From positions 28,811,501 to 28,875,500 of the forward strand of contig CM053140.1 of assembly GCA_028571685.1 (NCBI GenBank): a stretch of 64,000 nucleotides of DNA, written 5' to 3'. This DNA is from Heterohyrax brucei. Taxonomy: Eukaryota > Chordata > Mammalia > Hyracoidea > Procaviidae. Shown piece after piece: positions 22,245 through 34,108 of the stretch (the stretch's first letter is position 1; each line of letters begins with the position of its first letter). The notes under the pieces are model-generated. The model was not told the DNA's origin. It searched no databases and saw only the letters and a program-made list of their open reading frames with translations. The position numbers and the translations under genes were made by a program.

Positions 22245-22565
22245 GTTTTTTCTTTAAAATGTTTTATCGTCCTTTAAGTGAAAGTTTATAATCCAAGTCA
22301 ATGTGCCATACAAAACCCCACACTCATACCACTATGCAACTCTACCTGCTCTCCCCACTGCGTGACAGCACACTCCTCCTCTCCACCCTGTACTTCCCAT
22401 ATTGATTTAACTCCTGTCCCTTTATTTCCACCCTCACATCTCATCTTCAGACAGAAGCTGCTCAAGAGAGCCTCATGTATACATTTAAGCCAAGAAGCAC
22501 AGTCTCTGACAGCATCACTCCATGTTTTATAGTCCATGTAGTTAGTTTTAACAACAAAATATTTT
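22245..22565 (-). mobile_element. L1 3' UTR, antisense
   Basis: Shows 'gtgaaagtttataatccaag', 'gtgacagcacactcctcctc', 'gcctcatgtatacatttaag' and 'ttttatagtccatgtagtta', shared with the 30.15 kb and 44.37 kb copies. Confidence 0.75.
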
Positions 22566-22639
22566 TTGTAAGCCCAGTCTATGTGTATCAATACACCTAC
22601 CAGGTTGCAGTGCTACGCTAATTCATTTTCTGAACCTTC

Positions 22640-22680
22640 TAAAGTTATGAGTCGGAATCAACTCAGCGGCAGTGGGTTTT
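22640..22680 (+). mobile_element. AfroSINE tail fragment
   Basis: Only the 3' end remains: 'atgagtcggaatcaactcag' and 'ggcagtgggtttt'. Confidence 0.65.
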
Positions 22681-22689
22681 CAGAAGATG

Positions 22690-23815
22690 TTCTTCAAATC
22701 ACACAGTATCATTGCCTGTGCCATGGACTACCAAAGGACAGCCAAAGAACGAATACATCTGTCTTGGAGGAAGTACAGCCAGAATGCTCCTTGCAAGCAA
22801 CGAAGGTGAGACCACATCTTTTTTTTTATGATTGAATGAAAATGTACATTCTCACATAAATTTGCATGCCCACGTATATGCAGCTCCCACTGCTCTCCCT
22901 ACCCGGCAACAGCACACTCCTCCTCTCTGCTCCATACATGACCTATCCTCCCAAAAATCTCCTATCACTTCCTCTCCACCGACTCCCCTTCCTCCAGTAA
23001 GAGGTTAGCAGGACAACATCCTGTAGATGTATGAAACCATAAAGTGCACACACGATGTGGTCACTCTGCGTCACCAAGTCCAATCCATTCCTGTCCAAAG
23101 AGTTGACCTCCATTATGATTTATGGACTGGGGCAGCGTCAGGGCCAGGGGCCATGCTCCCAGGGGACCTCCGAGGCGCTTGGACCATCAGTTGCAGTCTT
23201 TTAGTAGAGATCTTGGGGTGCACCCCTTTTTATTCTCATGTTGCCAGTGAGACTCAACTTTGTAAGCCCCATCATAGTTGTCACTGGTGGTGGCCAGGCA
23301 CCATCTTGTCCTTATGGTCACAAGTTGATGTAGTCTCCCACTCACGTGGGTATCTCTGTCTTCTGGGTTCTCTTTCTCCCATGTCATTTTGGTTCCTGGT
23401 GATCATCTGTTCCTGCTGAGTTGGGACCATTTGCTGTACCCTCAGATGGCAGCTTAGCAGCTTTTAAGACCCCAGGCGCCACTCATCAATGTGGGGTGCA
23501 GACGGCTCTTTTAGCAAAACGCTAGTTGTGCCAGTTGGCCTGGATTTCCCCTGAGAGCATTGAAATCATATCTATACCTATGTTGGAGATGTTATTAGGA
23601 GGGGTCAGTCCCTGGAGAAAGACATGATGCTTATAAGGCAGAGGGTCAGTAAAAAAGAAGAAGATCTTCAACAGTATGGACTGACACAGTGGCTACAACA
23701 ATGGACTCAAACATAAAAGGATTCGGAGGAAGCCACAGGCCTGAGCAGTGTCTCATTCTAGTGTACTTACGGTCACCGTGAGTTGGAACTGACTCGACAG
23801 CACTGGACAACAACA
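22690..23815 (+). mobile_element. RTE LINE 3' end, split by an antisense L1
   Basis: The left block (22690-22815) has 'ctgtcttggaggaagtacag' and 'gcaacgaaggtgagacc'. The right block (about 23590-23815) has 'gtcagtccctggagaaagac', 'ggtcagtaaaaaagaagaag' and 'acacagtggctacaacaatg', ending 'actgactcgacagcactgga'. That last stretch resembles the AfroSINE tail, as expected for a LINE-SINE pair. Confidence 0.85.
22816..23565 (-). mobile_element. L1 3' UTR, antisense, inserted in the RTE copy
   Basis: Starts with a T run (the tail in antisense). Contains 'ctgtccaaagagttgacctc', 'tcttggggtgcaccccttt' and 'gcagcttttaagaccccagg'. Confidence 0.85.
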
Positions 23816-25276
23816 CAAGCACATCATTGTTTTTGTTGCTGTGAGTGCTTTTATAGCTGCTGATTTTGTCAAATTTTCTGTTGTTTTAGCTACAACACTG
23901 TGGTAATTAGTATACATGAATTTATACCACTAACTTTTTTGAGAATGAAGTAGCAATTAAAGGAAAAGATGAAGCAATACATGAAAATTATTGATTTATG
24001 AATAACAGTAGTACAAAAGACATTACCAAGGATCTGGGATGGTCTGGTTTGGGAGGAGGTTCACTGGGGGTGTGGCACCATGAGTCACCACACTGGGTGT
24101 CACCAACCTAGCAATGCCACTGCCTTTAACACTCACCAACGGCTGTGGCATGCACTGGACATTCATACAAAAACACCAAAACAAATCCAGTGCCATCTAG
24201 CGGATTCCAATTCATAGTGACTGTATAGGGCAAAGTAGAACTGTCCAGTGGAGTTTCCAAGGAGCGCCTGGAGACATTCATGGAACTGAGAAATTTTTAC
24301 AGCAAATGAAGTTTCTGTCACTTCTAACTAATCTTTAATCGAAACACCACAGCCCAGCTGCTCAAACGTCAACTGGCTATGCAAATTAATTTATTTAAAT
24401 ACATTTGCATGCTCATGTAATGAACCTGCATTCCTCTCTGACCTGCTTAGGCTTGGCTTTCTGCATAGCTTTTCTCACATAGGGCAAGGGTGCAAAGAAA
24501 GAGCCAGAAAAACGCTGTGATACAAAATGCAGCCAGGAAACATGTCTGAGTGTGAATTCCATTTTCCCTAGGAGCATTTGCAAATGTTTTTAAGAGCCAC
24601 TGCTAAGAAACACAGCAGTTATGGACTCTGCAGTAAACAATTTTATTTTTCATCCAAAGAAATACTCTAATTCCATCTGCTCAGCAATAATGGGACCCAT
24701 GAAGAAAGGCCTAGGAGCTCCGGAGCCAGGCTTTACACAGCCACCAACAGGTGTGGGACCCCGCGAAGGAAATGATGTTGCTGCCATGTAGACGAGTCTC
24801 ACTCAAGGGTGTCAGCCAGTGTCCCCATGAAGTGTCCACTCACATGGTGCACCAAAAGAGAATGAACCCTGTGGTGCTCGACTAGAATTAGAGATACTGG
24901 AATGACCTTAAGGTTTTTGATACATACAAAGAAATATGCATATGTGTGTGCATATATGTGTAAGTCTGTGTGCATGCACGCGCACATGCAAGTGTGTACA
25001 CCCACACATACTCCTCAGCTCTTGGTTCCGAGAGCACCTGGAGGCAGCAACACTCCACCGCAGGGAGCACAGTCAGGGTCTCGACCCCGACTCCTCAACA
25101 CTTCCCTACTCTGCACAGAACCAGGCTCTGGAATGTGTGACAAGAAGCACAGAAGTGCCCAGTGGGTAACGGAGATGTCAGAAGGATACCAGGCTAGGTT
25201 AAATGGGCTCCTACTGGTCAAATCTGGGGCAATCTGAGTGACAGAATGTGATGTAATACATCTCTGTGACTCTACA
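23816..25276. other. PBX4 intron with one AfroSINE fragment
   Basis: Apart from the SINE at 24170-24272, no feature recognised. A GT-rich patch lies near 24.94-25.00 kb. Confidence 0.45.
24170..24272 (-). mobile_element. AfroSINE fragment, antisense
   Basis: Tail half only: 'agtgccatctagcggattcc', 'gtttccaaggagcgcctgg'. Confidence 0.85.
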
Positions 25277-25428
25277 TCCGTTGCTGCTGAGTAGATTCCA
25301 ACTCTGCTCTATAGGGGCTCTATAGAGCAGAAATGCCCCATAGAGGTTCCAAGGAGTGGTTGGTGGACAAATGGCTGACTTTCCGGTTAGCAGCTATAGC
25401 TCCTTAACTGCTGTGCCACCAGGGCTCC
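25277..25428 (-). mobile_element. AfroSINE, antisense
   Basis: Shows 'gttgctgctgagtagattcc', 'gagaggttccaaggagtgg'-like middle and 'tgtgccaccagggctcc' head. A local duplication around 'gctctatag' is present. Confidence 0.88.
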
Positions 25429-26882
25429 TGAGAATTAGTACTGACACAAAATAAGTAAAACAATGGAAAGTTTGAGGAGGAATGGGTGGTTCATACACCT
25501 TGAATTCTTTCCTACAACATATTTATTACAAAGGGAAAGAGCAACTACAAAGAGAAGCTGGCCAGCAGGTACTATTTTAATCAAGTGACTGACATAGCGG
25601 GACCACTGAAGACACGTGTGACTAATAAATCTACCCCTGACGGGAGCACGAGAGTCTTGTTTCCACACCACTCCTGCCAAGGAGGCAGGGGGAAATCTAA
25701 CCGTGTGGATGGTGGCACCTGCTCCATTTTGGTGACCACTCTCCTAGACTAACTCTGTACTGTTGCTAACCTTAACCATGCAATCAAGGTCGCCACCATC
25801 AGTGGTGGGAGCTAAGACAGCATGTGCCCCAATATGACACATAAGGACATAATGTCACATGTGAAGAATTCCTGCCAAGATGTATCACTGCAGTCTAGTC
25901 ACAAGTAAACATAGGACAAATCACACTGAAGGACATTCTACATGTCTGGGCAGTTCTCGTCAAGTGTCACGACTGTAGTAGATGAGGAAAGACTGAGGAG
26001 GAGGAGACTAAGGAGATGAAGGGACTAAATGTGATGCGGACTCCTCGATGAGACCTTGGATGAGAGACCTCCGCTGTAAGGAAACTGGCGAACTCTGAAT
26101 ATGGCCTGGAATTCAGTTAAAAGCATGGCACCAACATGACTACTCTGGGTTTGATCACGGCAGGACGGTGATTAAGCTGTTAATGGATTGGAGGGTACCA
26201 GGGGAAGTAGAACTCGACTTTCTTCAACTTGTCTGCAAATGTAAAATGAATTCAAAATAAAAAAACCTTTTTAGACAATAGCAAATCAAAAGATTAGACA
26301 GGAAGCTTAGGAGGCAGTGAGTTACGTGTATGAGGGAAGAACAACTCAGAAAAGGAAGGTGAGAATGGTTATGCAACTCGAAGAATGTGATGTGATCAAT
26401 GTCATTAAATTGTACATGTAAAAACTGTTTAAAACAGAGAATGTTGACAAATTGTGATAACTGGAACTAACTTCACTGAACTATTTGTGTGGAAACCCTC
26501 CAACAGAAACATAACTTGCTGCGTCAACTTTTACCAAGAACTTAACATATTATTTAAATTTTGCTATTTTAAAATCTAGACAAAAAATAATTCGGGATGA
26601 TTACTTTGGATGCTTAAAACAACCAAGAACAAAATTGCGATTGCTCCGCTGTTTTAATTATGTTATCTTTTCCTTTTCCAAAGCAACTGAATGCCACAGT
26701 GACTCTTAGGCTTTGTGTCTAGAATTTGCTACTTATTTCAAAGAGCATTCCTCCAGTTATCAACACTGAAAGACAGAAATGAACCTGCCACTGCCAGAGA
26801 CGGGACAAGCAGCACGCCCAAGCACACAAGGCACGTCTACTCCTGTGTCCCAGGACCCACAGTGTCTTTCTCAGTGGCCTAC
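25429..26882. other. PBX4 intron sequence, partly LINE-like
   Basis: An A-rich end, 'ttcaaaataaaaaaacc' at about 26,250-26,270, suggests an old LINE 3' end upstream of it. Nothing else assignable. Confidence 0.35.
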
Positions 26883-26957
26883 CTTGTCTTTTCCTTGATC
26901 TTACAGAGCATGCTGTAGACAGTGGACTTCATTCAATGGTAATTCAGAGCGTGCTTT
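26883..26957 (-). pseudogene. PBX4: PBX4 exon 2, with premature stop
   Basis: The acceptor 'tctcttgcag' is intact. Joined to exon 1, the frame reads K-H-A-L-N-Y-H and then TGA (26933-26935) in place of Arg, followed by M-K-S-T-V-Y-S-M-L-C-K-I-K-E-K-T. This aligns codon by codon with the conserved PBX KHALNCHRMKP...LCEIKEKT segment. The stop is a plain CGA-to-TGA change. The exon is 75 bases where the family has 74, so one base has been added near the 'aag|gtaggc' donor. The stop would end the protein within its first fifth, before PBC-A is complete. Confidence 0.93.
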
Positions 26958-28067
26958 CTGCAAGAGAAGGGACAGAGGTGTGGGAAGACAAAGAGAGAGG
27001 TCACCTTGTCCACAAGTGAAGACTCAATATTGAAAAATAAAACCAAACTCAATCTGCAGGTTTGGACTCTTGGAGATCTCTCTTGTGGAGATACAGAATA
27101 TAGCATTTCATATGAAGTGAATTTATGCAAATTTAGAAGAGAACATATAAAAATAAGAACACATAAACCATTTCCCTTTACATGTACACTTTTAAATAAC
27201 GCAAATAGTGCAAGTTGAAATAATGCAAATCGATGGAATTCCAACAAACGATTGGAAAGTCGAGTTTCCGTGACTGCCTGTGGTGGCCTCTCTGGTGCAC
27301 AAGTGGAACTTAAGTTGCCTTTCCCAGTCATGTTGCATCACTCTAGGGTCAGACTGGCAGATGCAGTTCCTACCCATGTGGAAGACCATACACACACCAC
27401 ACACACACACACACACACACCATGCACATGCACACACATGCACATAAGAAAACTCTCTAGAATGGCATGTGCTTTACAGGGAATTAAACTGAGGTGATAT
27501 CAGTCAGCTGGAAAGCTTATTGGAGTCTGCGTGTCTCTGAGGTGACCTTAAAGCCAAGGCTAGAAGGACATGGAGAAGTCAACCAGGCAGAGAGCTGACA
27601 AGAGAATAATTCAGGCAGAGGAAACAAATACAGAGGCCTGAGGGAGAATACACCCACTCTTTACAATGGAGCTCGGCTGTAGTCTAAGGGGTGAGGGGAG
27701 ACTAAGGTGAAGTTAGAGAGGCAAGTGTGACAGGGTGGGGACAGGGGTAGGGGAGGGCCTTGGCTTTTGTTCTCATGGGATGGGAACAGAGGTTGGCAGA
27801 GTAACAGCCTCCACAGATGTCTGTGTCCTCTTATTACTTGGATTCTGTGAACACCTTACTAGGCCAAATGGACTGAGGACGTCACCACAGTTAGTGACTG
27901 TGAGAGGGAGAATATTCTGGGCCATCCAGGGGAGCCCAATGAGTCTCATGAGTCGTATAATTGAGACCCCTTCTTGGCTACTGAGAACCCAAGATACAGC
28001 AAAAGGACTCCACCTGCCACTGCTGGCTGTGAAGGTGACGAGACCATGAGCCAAGGCAGCCTCTATA
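26958..28067 (-). other. PBX4 intron 1, 3' end region
   Basis: A simple (AC)n repeat at 27391-27420. The rest is unclassified. Confidence 0.5.
27391..27420. repeat. (CA)n microsatellite
   Basis: CA dinucleotides with one interruption, followed by further CA/TG-rich sequence to about 27445. Confidence 0.92.
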
Positions 28068-28231
28068 AAACAAAAAAACCGATGCCATCAAGTCAATTCT
28101 GATTCATAGTGACACTATAGGAGAGAGTAGAACTGCCCCATAGAGTTTCCCAGGAACGCCTGGTAGATTCACACTGCATATCTTTTGGTTAGCAGCTGCA
28201 GTACTTAACCACTACCCCGCCAGGGGCTCCC
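28068..28231 (-). mobile_element. AfroSINE, antisense
   Basis: Shows 'gatgccatcaagtcaattct', 'agagtagaactgccccatag' and 'cgccaggggctcc'. Confidence 0.92.
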
Positions 28232-28585
28232 AGTCAGCCCGAGAAGCTGAAAAAGGCAAAGAGACAGACTGTCCCCAAGGCCCTCAAAAGGAACACAGAC
28301 CTGCTGACTCCTTGATTTTGGCCCAGTGAGACCCATGTCTCATGAACTGTGAAAGAATAAATTTACGTTATTTTAAGCCACCAAGTCTGTGGTAATTTTT
28401 TTATAGCATTGACAGCAAACCAATACAGGAAGCAATGGAGGATTCCACAAACAATTAGTTGTCACATGACATGAAATGCATTTTTTAGTTTTCTAACTGA
28501 CATAATTCACATACTATAAAATTTACTTTTAAAGTACACAAATCAATGGCATTTAGTGCACTCAAAAGGTTGTGTAGCACTAACC

Positions 28586-28742
28586 AAGGCAAACCCACTG
28601 CTGATGAGCCGATTCCGACTCAAAGCCACCCTGTAGGACAGAGTAGAACTGCTTCGAGTTTCCAAGTGCCTGGTGGATTCGACCAGTTACTGATCTTTTG
28701 GTTAGCAGACATAGCACTTAATCACTACGTCCCCAGGGTTTC
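28586..28742 (-). mobile_element. AfroSINE, antisense, in L1
   Basis: Shows 'actgctgatgagccgattcc', 'gacagagtagaactgcttcg' and 'gatcttttggttagcagaca'. Confidence 0.9.
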
Positions 28743-29282
28743 CTGTGCAACACTGTCGCTATCTAATTCCAGAACACTCTTATCACCCCAGAAAGAAACC
28801 TGTGCCCATTAGCAGTCATTTCCCATTCTGCTACCCTAGCTCTGGGGCAACTGCTTAGTTGTTTCTGTCTCTAAGGATTTGCCGGTTCTGCGTATTTCAT
28901 ATAAAAGGAATCACACAATAAAGGAACATTTTGTTAATCCATTAGGCAGTTGGTGGACATTTGGGTTGTTTCCACTTTGGGGCTGTTATGAATAATGCTG
29001 CCATGACTTTGGTGTCCAAGCTTTAGCGTGGACACATGTTTTCATTTCTCTTGGAGTGGAACTGCCAAGTCATATGGCAGGTCTATGTTTAACTTTTGGA
29101 GGAACTGCCAGATGTTTTCCACATCAGCTACACCATTTTACATTCCCATCAGCAATGCAGATTCTTGCTACCACTTGCTACTTTCCTTTTTTCTGACAAT
29201 AGCCATCCTAGTGGGCATTCACTGAGTAGGGATATATCTCATTGTGGTTTTAAATTGCATTTCCCTAATGAAGAGCTGGAAA

Positions 29283-29440
29283 CTGTGGTGCCATAGTGAG
29301 TTAAGTGATGTCTGTTAACCAAAAGGTCAGCAGTTCAAAGCCACCAGGTGCTCCTTGGAAACTCTATCGGGCAGTTCTACTCTGACCTATAGGGTTGCCA
29401 TGAGTCAGACCTGACTCATGGCAATGGGTTTTTTTGGGTT
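29283..29440 (+). mobile_element. AfroSINE, sense, in L1
   Basis: Shows 'ccaaaaggtcagcagttcaa', 'ggtgctccttggaaactcta' and 'ctgactcatggcaatgggtt'. Confidence 0.92.
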
Positions 29441-29575
29441 TAATGAACAGCTTGACTGCTAATTAAAAAGTCTAACCAAAAAGCAGCCACTCCTTGAAAA
29501 TCCTATGGGGCAGCTCTTCTCTGTTCTATAGGGTCACTATGAGTCTGGATTGACTCAACTGCAACATGTCAAGGG
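29441..29575 (+). mobile_element. AfroSINE, sense, partial
   Basis: Directly follows the previous copy: 'aacagcttgactgctaatta', 'ctatggggcagctcttctct', 'attgactcaactgcaacatg'. The head is shortened. Confidence 0.85.
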
Positions 29576-29591
29576 GCAGTTACTAATGCAG

Positions 29592-29905
29592 GAGGTTTGG
29601 TGGCACAGTGCTTAAGTGCTTGGCTCCTGACTAAAAGGTTCGAACCCACCAGCCATTCTGCAAGAGAAAGATGTGGCAATTTGCTTCCATAAAGATTACA
29701 AAACAAAAAACCCAAATCTACTGTTTTCAGTTGATTCTGATTCATAGCAACCCTATATGGTCATTCTCCCTTGGAGCAGCTGGTGGGTTCAAACAGTTGA
29801 TCTTTTGATTAGCAGCTCAGTGCTAGCCCAAACTAAACATTACAGTCTTAGAAACTCTATGGGGCAGCTCTACTCTGTCCTACAGGGTCACTCAACAGCA
29901 CGCAA
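29592..29905 (+). mobile_element. Long-form AfroSINE split by a nested AfroSINE
   Basis: Left part 29592-29703 has 'tttggtggcacagtgcttaa' and 'ctgcaagagaaagatgtggc'. The right part resumes at about 29842 with 'cattacagtcttagaaactc' and 'ctactctgtcctacagggtc'. It shares the long-form insertion with the 10.34 kb copy. Confidence 0.85.
29704..29841 (-). mobile_element. AfroSINE nested inside another AfroSINE
   Basis: Antisense copy with 'gttttcagttgattctgatt' and 'gttgatcttttgattagcag', interrupting the long-form host between 'gattaca' and 'attacag'. Confidence 0.88.
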
Positions 29906-30149
29906 CAACAGCTAATGATTTTGAACTTGTTTTTCATATGCTTATTAGGCCTTTGTGTATCTTCTTTGGAGATCTGTCTATTCAAATCCTTTGCTTACTT
30001 TCTAACTGTACTGTCTTTTTATTATTGAGTTGTAAGAGTTTTTTGTATTTTCCGATACTGAATCCTCATCAGATATGATTTACAAATATTTTCTCTCATT
30101 TTGTGGCTTGGGTTGTCTTTTCACTTTCTTTGGAGCACAATATATATAT

Positions 30150-30575
30150 ATTTTTATTGTGATTAACTGCCAAGTCAATTTGTCATAGAAAACCCCAAAC
30201 ACATGCCTCAATGCAATTCTGTCTGTTCTCCTCACCCTGTGACAGCACACTCCTCCTTTCTACACTGTACTTCTAGTATCCACACAACCAACACTTGTCT
30301 ACTCCTCTCCACCCTCCCCTTTCCCCTCTAAAGAGGAACCAGTTAGACAGCCTCATATATATATTAAGCCAAGAAATACACATACCAACTGCATCATTCT
30401 ATGTCCCATAGTCCAGTCCAATCTTTGAAGAATTGGCTTCAGTACTGGTTTCAGCTCTGGGCTAGCAGCAAGTCCAGGGGCCACAGTTTGTAGGGGACCC
30501 TCCAGGATGTCGGACCACCAAGTCTAGTCTTTTAATAGAGTTCCATATCTGCACTCTCCTTTTTCTCATGATGGT
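30150..30575 (-). mobile_element. L1 3' UTR, antisense, in older L1
   Basis: Shows 'tattgtgattaactgccaag', 'gtgacagcacactcctcctt', 'ttaagccaagaaatacacat' and 'ccaccaagtctagtctttta'. Confidence 0.82.
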
Positions 30576-30990
30576 GAGTTTTTAATGATAGTGAAGTCCA
30601 ACTTATATTTTCTTTGACTGTTGTGTGCTTTTGGTGTCCTATGAAACCATTGCTTAATCAAAGGTCATCAAGATTTATGTTTATGTTTTCATCTAAGAGT
30701 ATTAGAGACTTAGCTCTTACATTTAGGTCTTTGATCCATTGTGAGATAACTTTTGTTTATGGTGTGAGGTAGGGGTCAAATTTCATTCCTCTGCCTGTGA
30801 TTATCCAATTGCCCCGGCATCATTTGTTGAAAAGTGTTCTTTCTCCATTGAATTGTTTTGGTACCTTTGTCAAAGTCCACTGAACCATAAATGCATGGGT
30901 TTACTTCTGGACTTTCAATTTTATACCATTGTTCTAGTTATCTATCCTTAATTATTTACATTTTAAAAAGATCACTGTGGCTGCTCTGTG

Positions 30991-32014
30991 GAGGACTGTA
31001 GGAAGACAAGTGTAGAACTAGCATTCCAGTCTGGAAGCTACCATTGCTTGAAGAGGCCAGAAATGATGCTGGCTTGGTTTAGAGCTATAAAAGTAGACAT
31101 AAAAACAGACAGACCTTTGATTTCAGGGATAGAATTACTAAGACATCCTGATAAACTGGATGTGGGGTTAGGGAAAGAAAAAACACTAGGATAACTTTTT
31201 AATATAGTTCATATACTGTAAAACTGGATCTAAACAACTGGATGGATGAGGAAATTGTAGAAGGAGCAAGTTTAGGGGAACAGTTTGGGAATCAAAGTTG
31301 TGTTTTGGTTACGCTACACCAAGGTTATTTCATGTGCCTATTAGGCTGTTGGATCTACAGAGATACACAATATAAAAATGAGGAGTCATCAAGCCACAGC
31401 ACTTGATGAAGTCACCACAGGAGGATGTAGACAAAGGGCTCCTGATACAGCCCAGAAATGCAAACCTTTGGGGTCAAGCAGAAGACAAAGTGCTTACAAA
31501 GGAGACTGGGACCGAACTGTCAGTGAAGAGGAACCAAGAAAAACACTGTTTCAAGAAAGAGGTGGGAGCCCTGTATGAGAAGTACATCTGAGATGCCTAG
31601 CAGAAGAAGAGACCCTGGATTTAGCAACATGGAGGTCACTGCTAAGTCAGCAGAGGGCGAAGATTGGGAAAGAAATGGTGGAGAGGGAGTGCAGGCGGTG
31701 ACCACAAGCTCAATGGTGGAGAGGGAGTGCAGGCGGTGACCACAAGCTCTCTGAAGTGTTATCAGAAAGGAGAGCAAAGAAACGAGGCAGGGGCTAAAAG
31801 ATGGCATAAGTCAAAAAGAGGGGAGTCAAGGGAGTGTTTGTCCACTTGTGAGGAAAAGAGATATGAGCATGTGTGTATATGCTGAGAAGGTAGCCAGGAG
31901 AGTGACTTTGGTGAGTATAAGCCAGAAAGTGAGGACAACCGTGGTCACAGCCCTGTATCCACTTATCAGAATTTCTGTGAACAATTCTGGTGAGTACTAT
32001 GTGACTATTTTGCA
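30991..32014. other. PBX4 intron sequence with a 38-base tandem duplication
   Basis: Unclassified except for the duplication at 31674-31749. Confidence 0.45.
31674..31749. repeat. Perfect two-copy tandem duplication, 38-base unit
   Basis: The unit beginning 'aatggtggagagggagtgca' occupies 31674-31711 and again 31712-31749 without differences, so the duplication is recent or under gene conversion. Confidence 0.97.
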
Positions 32015-32160
32015 GCCCTGGTGTTTAACAGCTTGACTACTAACCAAAAGGTCAGCAGCTGGAATTCACCAACTACTCCTTGGAAACCCTGTAGAGCAAT
32101 TCTGTTCTGTCCATAGTGTTGCTATGAATCGGAACTGACTCCACAGCAATGGTACTTTTT
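32015..32160 (+). mobile_element. AfroSINE, sense
   Basis: Shows 'actaaccaaaaggtcagcag', 'actactccttggaaaccctg' and 'cggaactgactccacagcaa'. Confidence 0.9.
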
Positions 32161-33461
32161 TTGGATTACATCATTATTTTAATATTCTAAACACAATAAT
32201 GACATAAGTCAAGCATTCATTATTAAGACATGCTGCCAGGGTCAGAAAATGTAATTGAAATGTAGTAACTTTATGATGGATGTCAGATGTGAAAACGTTG
32301 TGAGGAAAACCACATCAACTTATGCTGTTTCTATGTGAGCATCCTCATCTTCCATTCACCTGTGGCCCCATGGGATGCCATGCCCAGACTAAAGTTAGAG
32401 GTGTAGAACGAAGACTCCAGCTCTCTGAGCCACAAATATGAAAACATGCTGTAGGAGATAACATCTGGTCTTCAGTAAACCTCAACCTAAATATTACTTG
32501 TTCTACTGTCCACAGGAACTGGTCACACAGCAATTTCACACTAGCATGTTAGACAGTTTCTGTCTGCAGAAGCAGTAGTATGTTAATTGAAGTGGACTCA
32601 AGTCCCAGTTTGTTATGTACTGTAAACTTAATTCTAACAATAAAATGCAAAGAATAAAGCCAGATGCTCTGTTTCCCTACGGTGGATTCTAGAACTATTT
32701 TTCACTATGTCAATTTTCTGCTTATAAAACAACTTATAAAGCACCTTTCATTGCACCCAAGAACGCTCCTGTAGTTTATTATGACGAGAACATGCCTAAG
32801 CTTTGAGCATATCCTTGATGCAGGGATGATCAAGCAGCAGACTGCAACCCACTGATGATCATCCAGAGCTGACCTGACCAGTGTCTAGAGTGCTGCCCAA
32901 GTGGATTAATAACTTTATGTGGTGGATGTACCCTAAGGTGACCCCCACAAGCCCTGCCCTGGTATAATTCCCTCCTTCTGACTTTGGGCAAAGCCTGTGA
33001 CTGGATTCTAGCTCAGAGAATACGGCAAAGGGGAGAGGACAGTCTCTCCTGTCATTATGTTACTTTATATACGACTCTGCCTGAGCAGCCAGAAAGAAGT
33101 AACTGCCATGTTGGGAAGGAGCTGGCGGTAAGGAATTGTAAGCAGCTTCCAGGAGCTGAGAGTGTCCAGGGTGACAAGAACACAGGGCCCTCAGTCTAAC
33201 AGCTGCGATTCTCCAATAACCACGTGCGTTTGGGTAAAGACTCTAATCTCTAGATCAGGAATTGCAGCCTGGAAGACACCTGGACTGCACCCTTGGGAGA
33301 CTCTGAGCAGAGGACCTGGCTAACCTGTGCCCAGCTTCCTAACCCATGGAGACTGCAAGTATAAGTGAGCGAGCAAGCATCTGTTAGACAGAGTAAGCAG
33401 TGAAGTGTGATGCTGAGAGAGAAGCAGCTCAGTGCTAGCATCCTAAGCCACACAGCCCGCA
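32161..33461. other. PBX4 intron sequence, unclassified
   Basis: No exon or assignable repeat seen. Confidence 0.45.
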
Positions 33462-33617
33462 AAATTCCCTACTGCTAAGTCGATTCTGACTCAATGCTGC
33501 CCTGTGGGACAGAGCAGAACCGCCCCATAGTTTCCAGGGAGTGGCTGGTAGATTTGAACCACTGACCTTTTGGTTAGCAGCCATAGCTCTTAACCACTAT
33601 ATCACCAGGGTTTTCAC
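33462..33617 (-). mobile_element. AfroSINE, antisense
   Basis: Shows 'actgctaagtcgattctgac', 'gaccttttggttagcagcca' and 'tatatcaccagggtttt'. Confidence 0.92.
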
Positions 33618-34108
33618 AATTCATCTTCTAAGCATCTGCCTGAGAAAAACAAAAATGTTCCTGTTTTGTAAAGAAGCAAAATTCCAGTGAATGAGAAATA
33701 GTCATCTGTAAGTGGACATCTGAGGATTCTAATTTTAATTTAAATTTGTGGCTCTCCTTTTAAAACCAGTGCTAAAAATCTGGAGCAAAATGATTAAGAA
33801 TCATATCAAATGATGCCACAGAACATTAATCAACCAGAATAATCATCACAAACAAAAGCATAAAGCATAGAGCTTTAGCCTCCTCCAACCTCATTTAACT
33901 ATTTATGGGACAGACATTTATTGAGCAACTCCTCTACGCTGGTCACTGTATCAGGAGCAAGGGATCTAAAAATAAAAGCATACATCACATTCTGGCTTTC
34001 ACCAACAGTACACTAGATGTCCGGATCTTAGCTGTCATTTATTTTTCCAAATTATCTGGGTCTTTGATGTAGGTTGTATTCAAAGATTTTGTCCCTGTAG
34101 AACAGGAT

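Larger units (their letters stand above)
28440..30990 (-). mobile_element. Old L1 (ORF2 end and 3' UTR), antisense, four later insertions
   Basis: L1 landmarks in antisense appear in order on both sides of younger insertions: 'cattcccatcagcaatgcag' and 'tttaaattgcatttcccta' before the SINE cluster; 'tatcttctttggagatctgt' and 'gtattttccgatactgaatc' after it; 'ttaggtctttgatccattgt' and 'atgcatgggtttacttctgg' at the far end. The interrupting pieces are AfroSINEs at 28.59 and 29.28-29.91 kb and an L1 tail at 30.15 kb. Confidence 0.85.
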
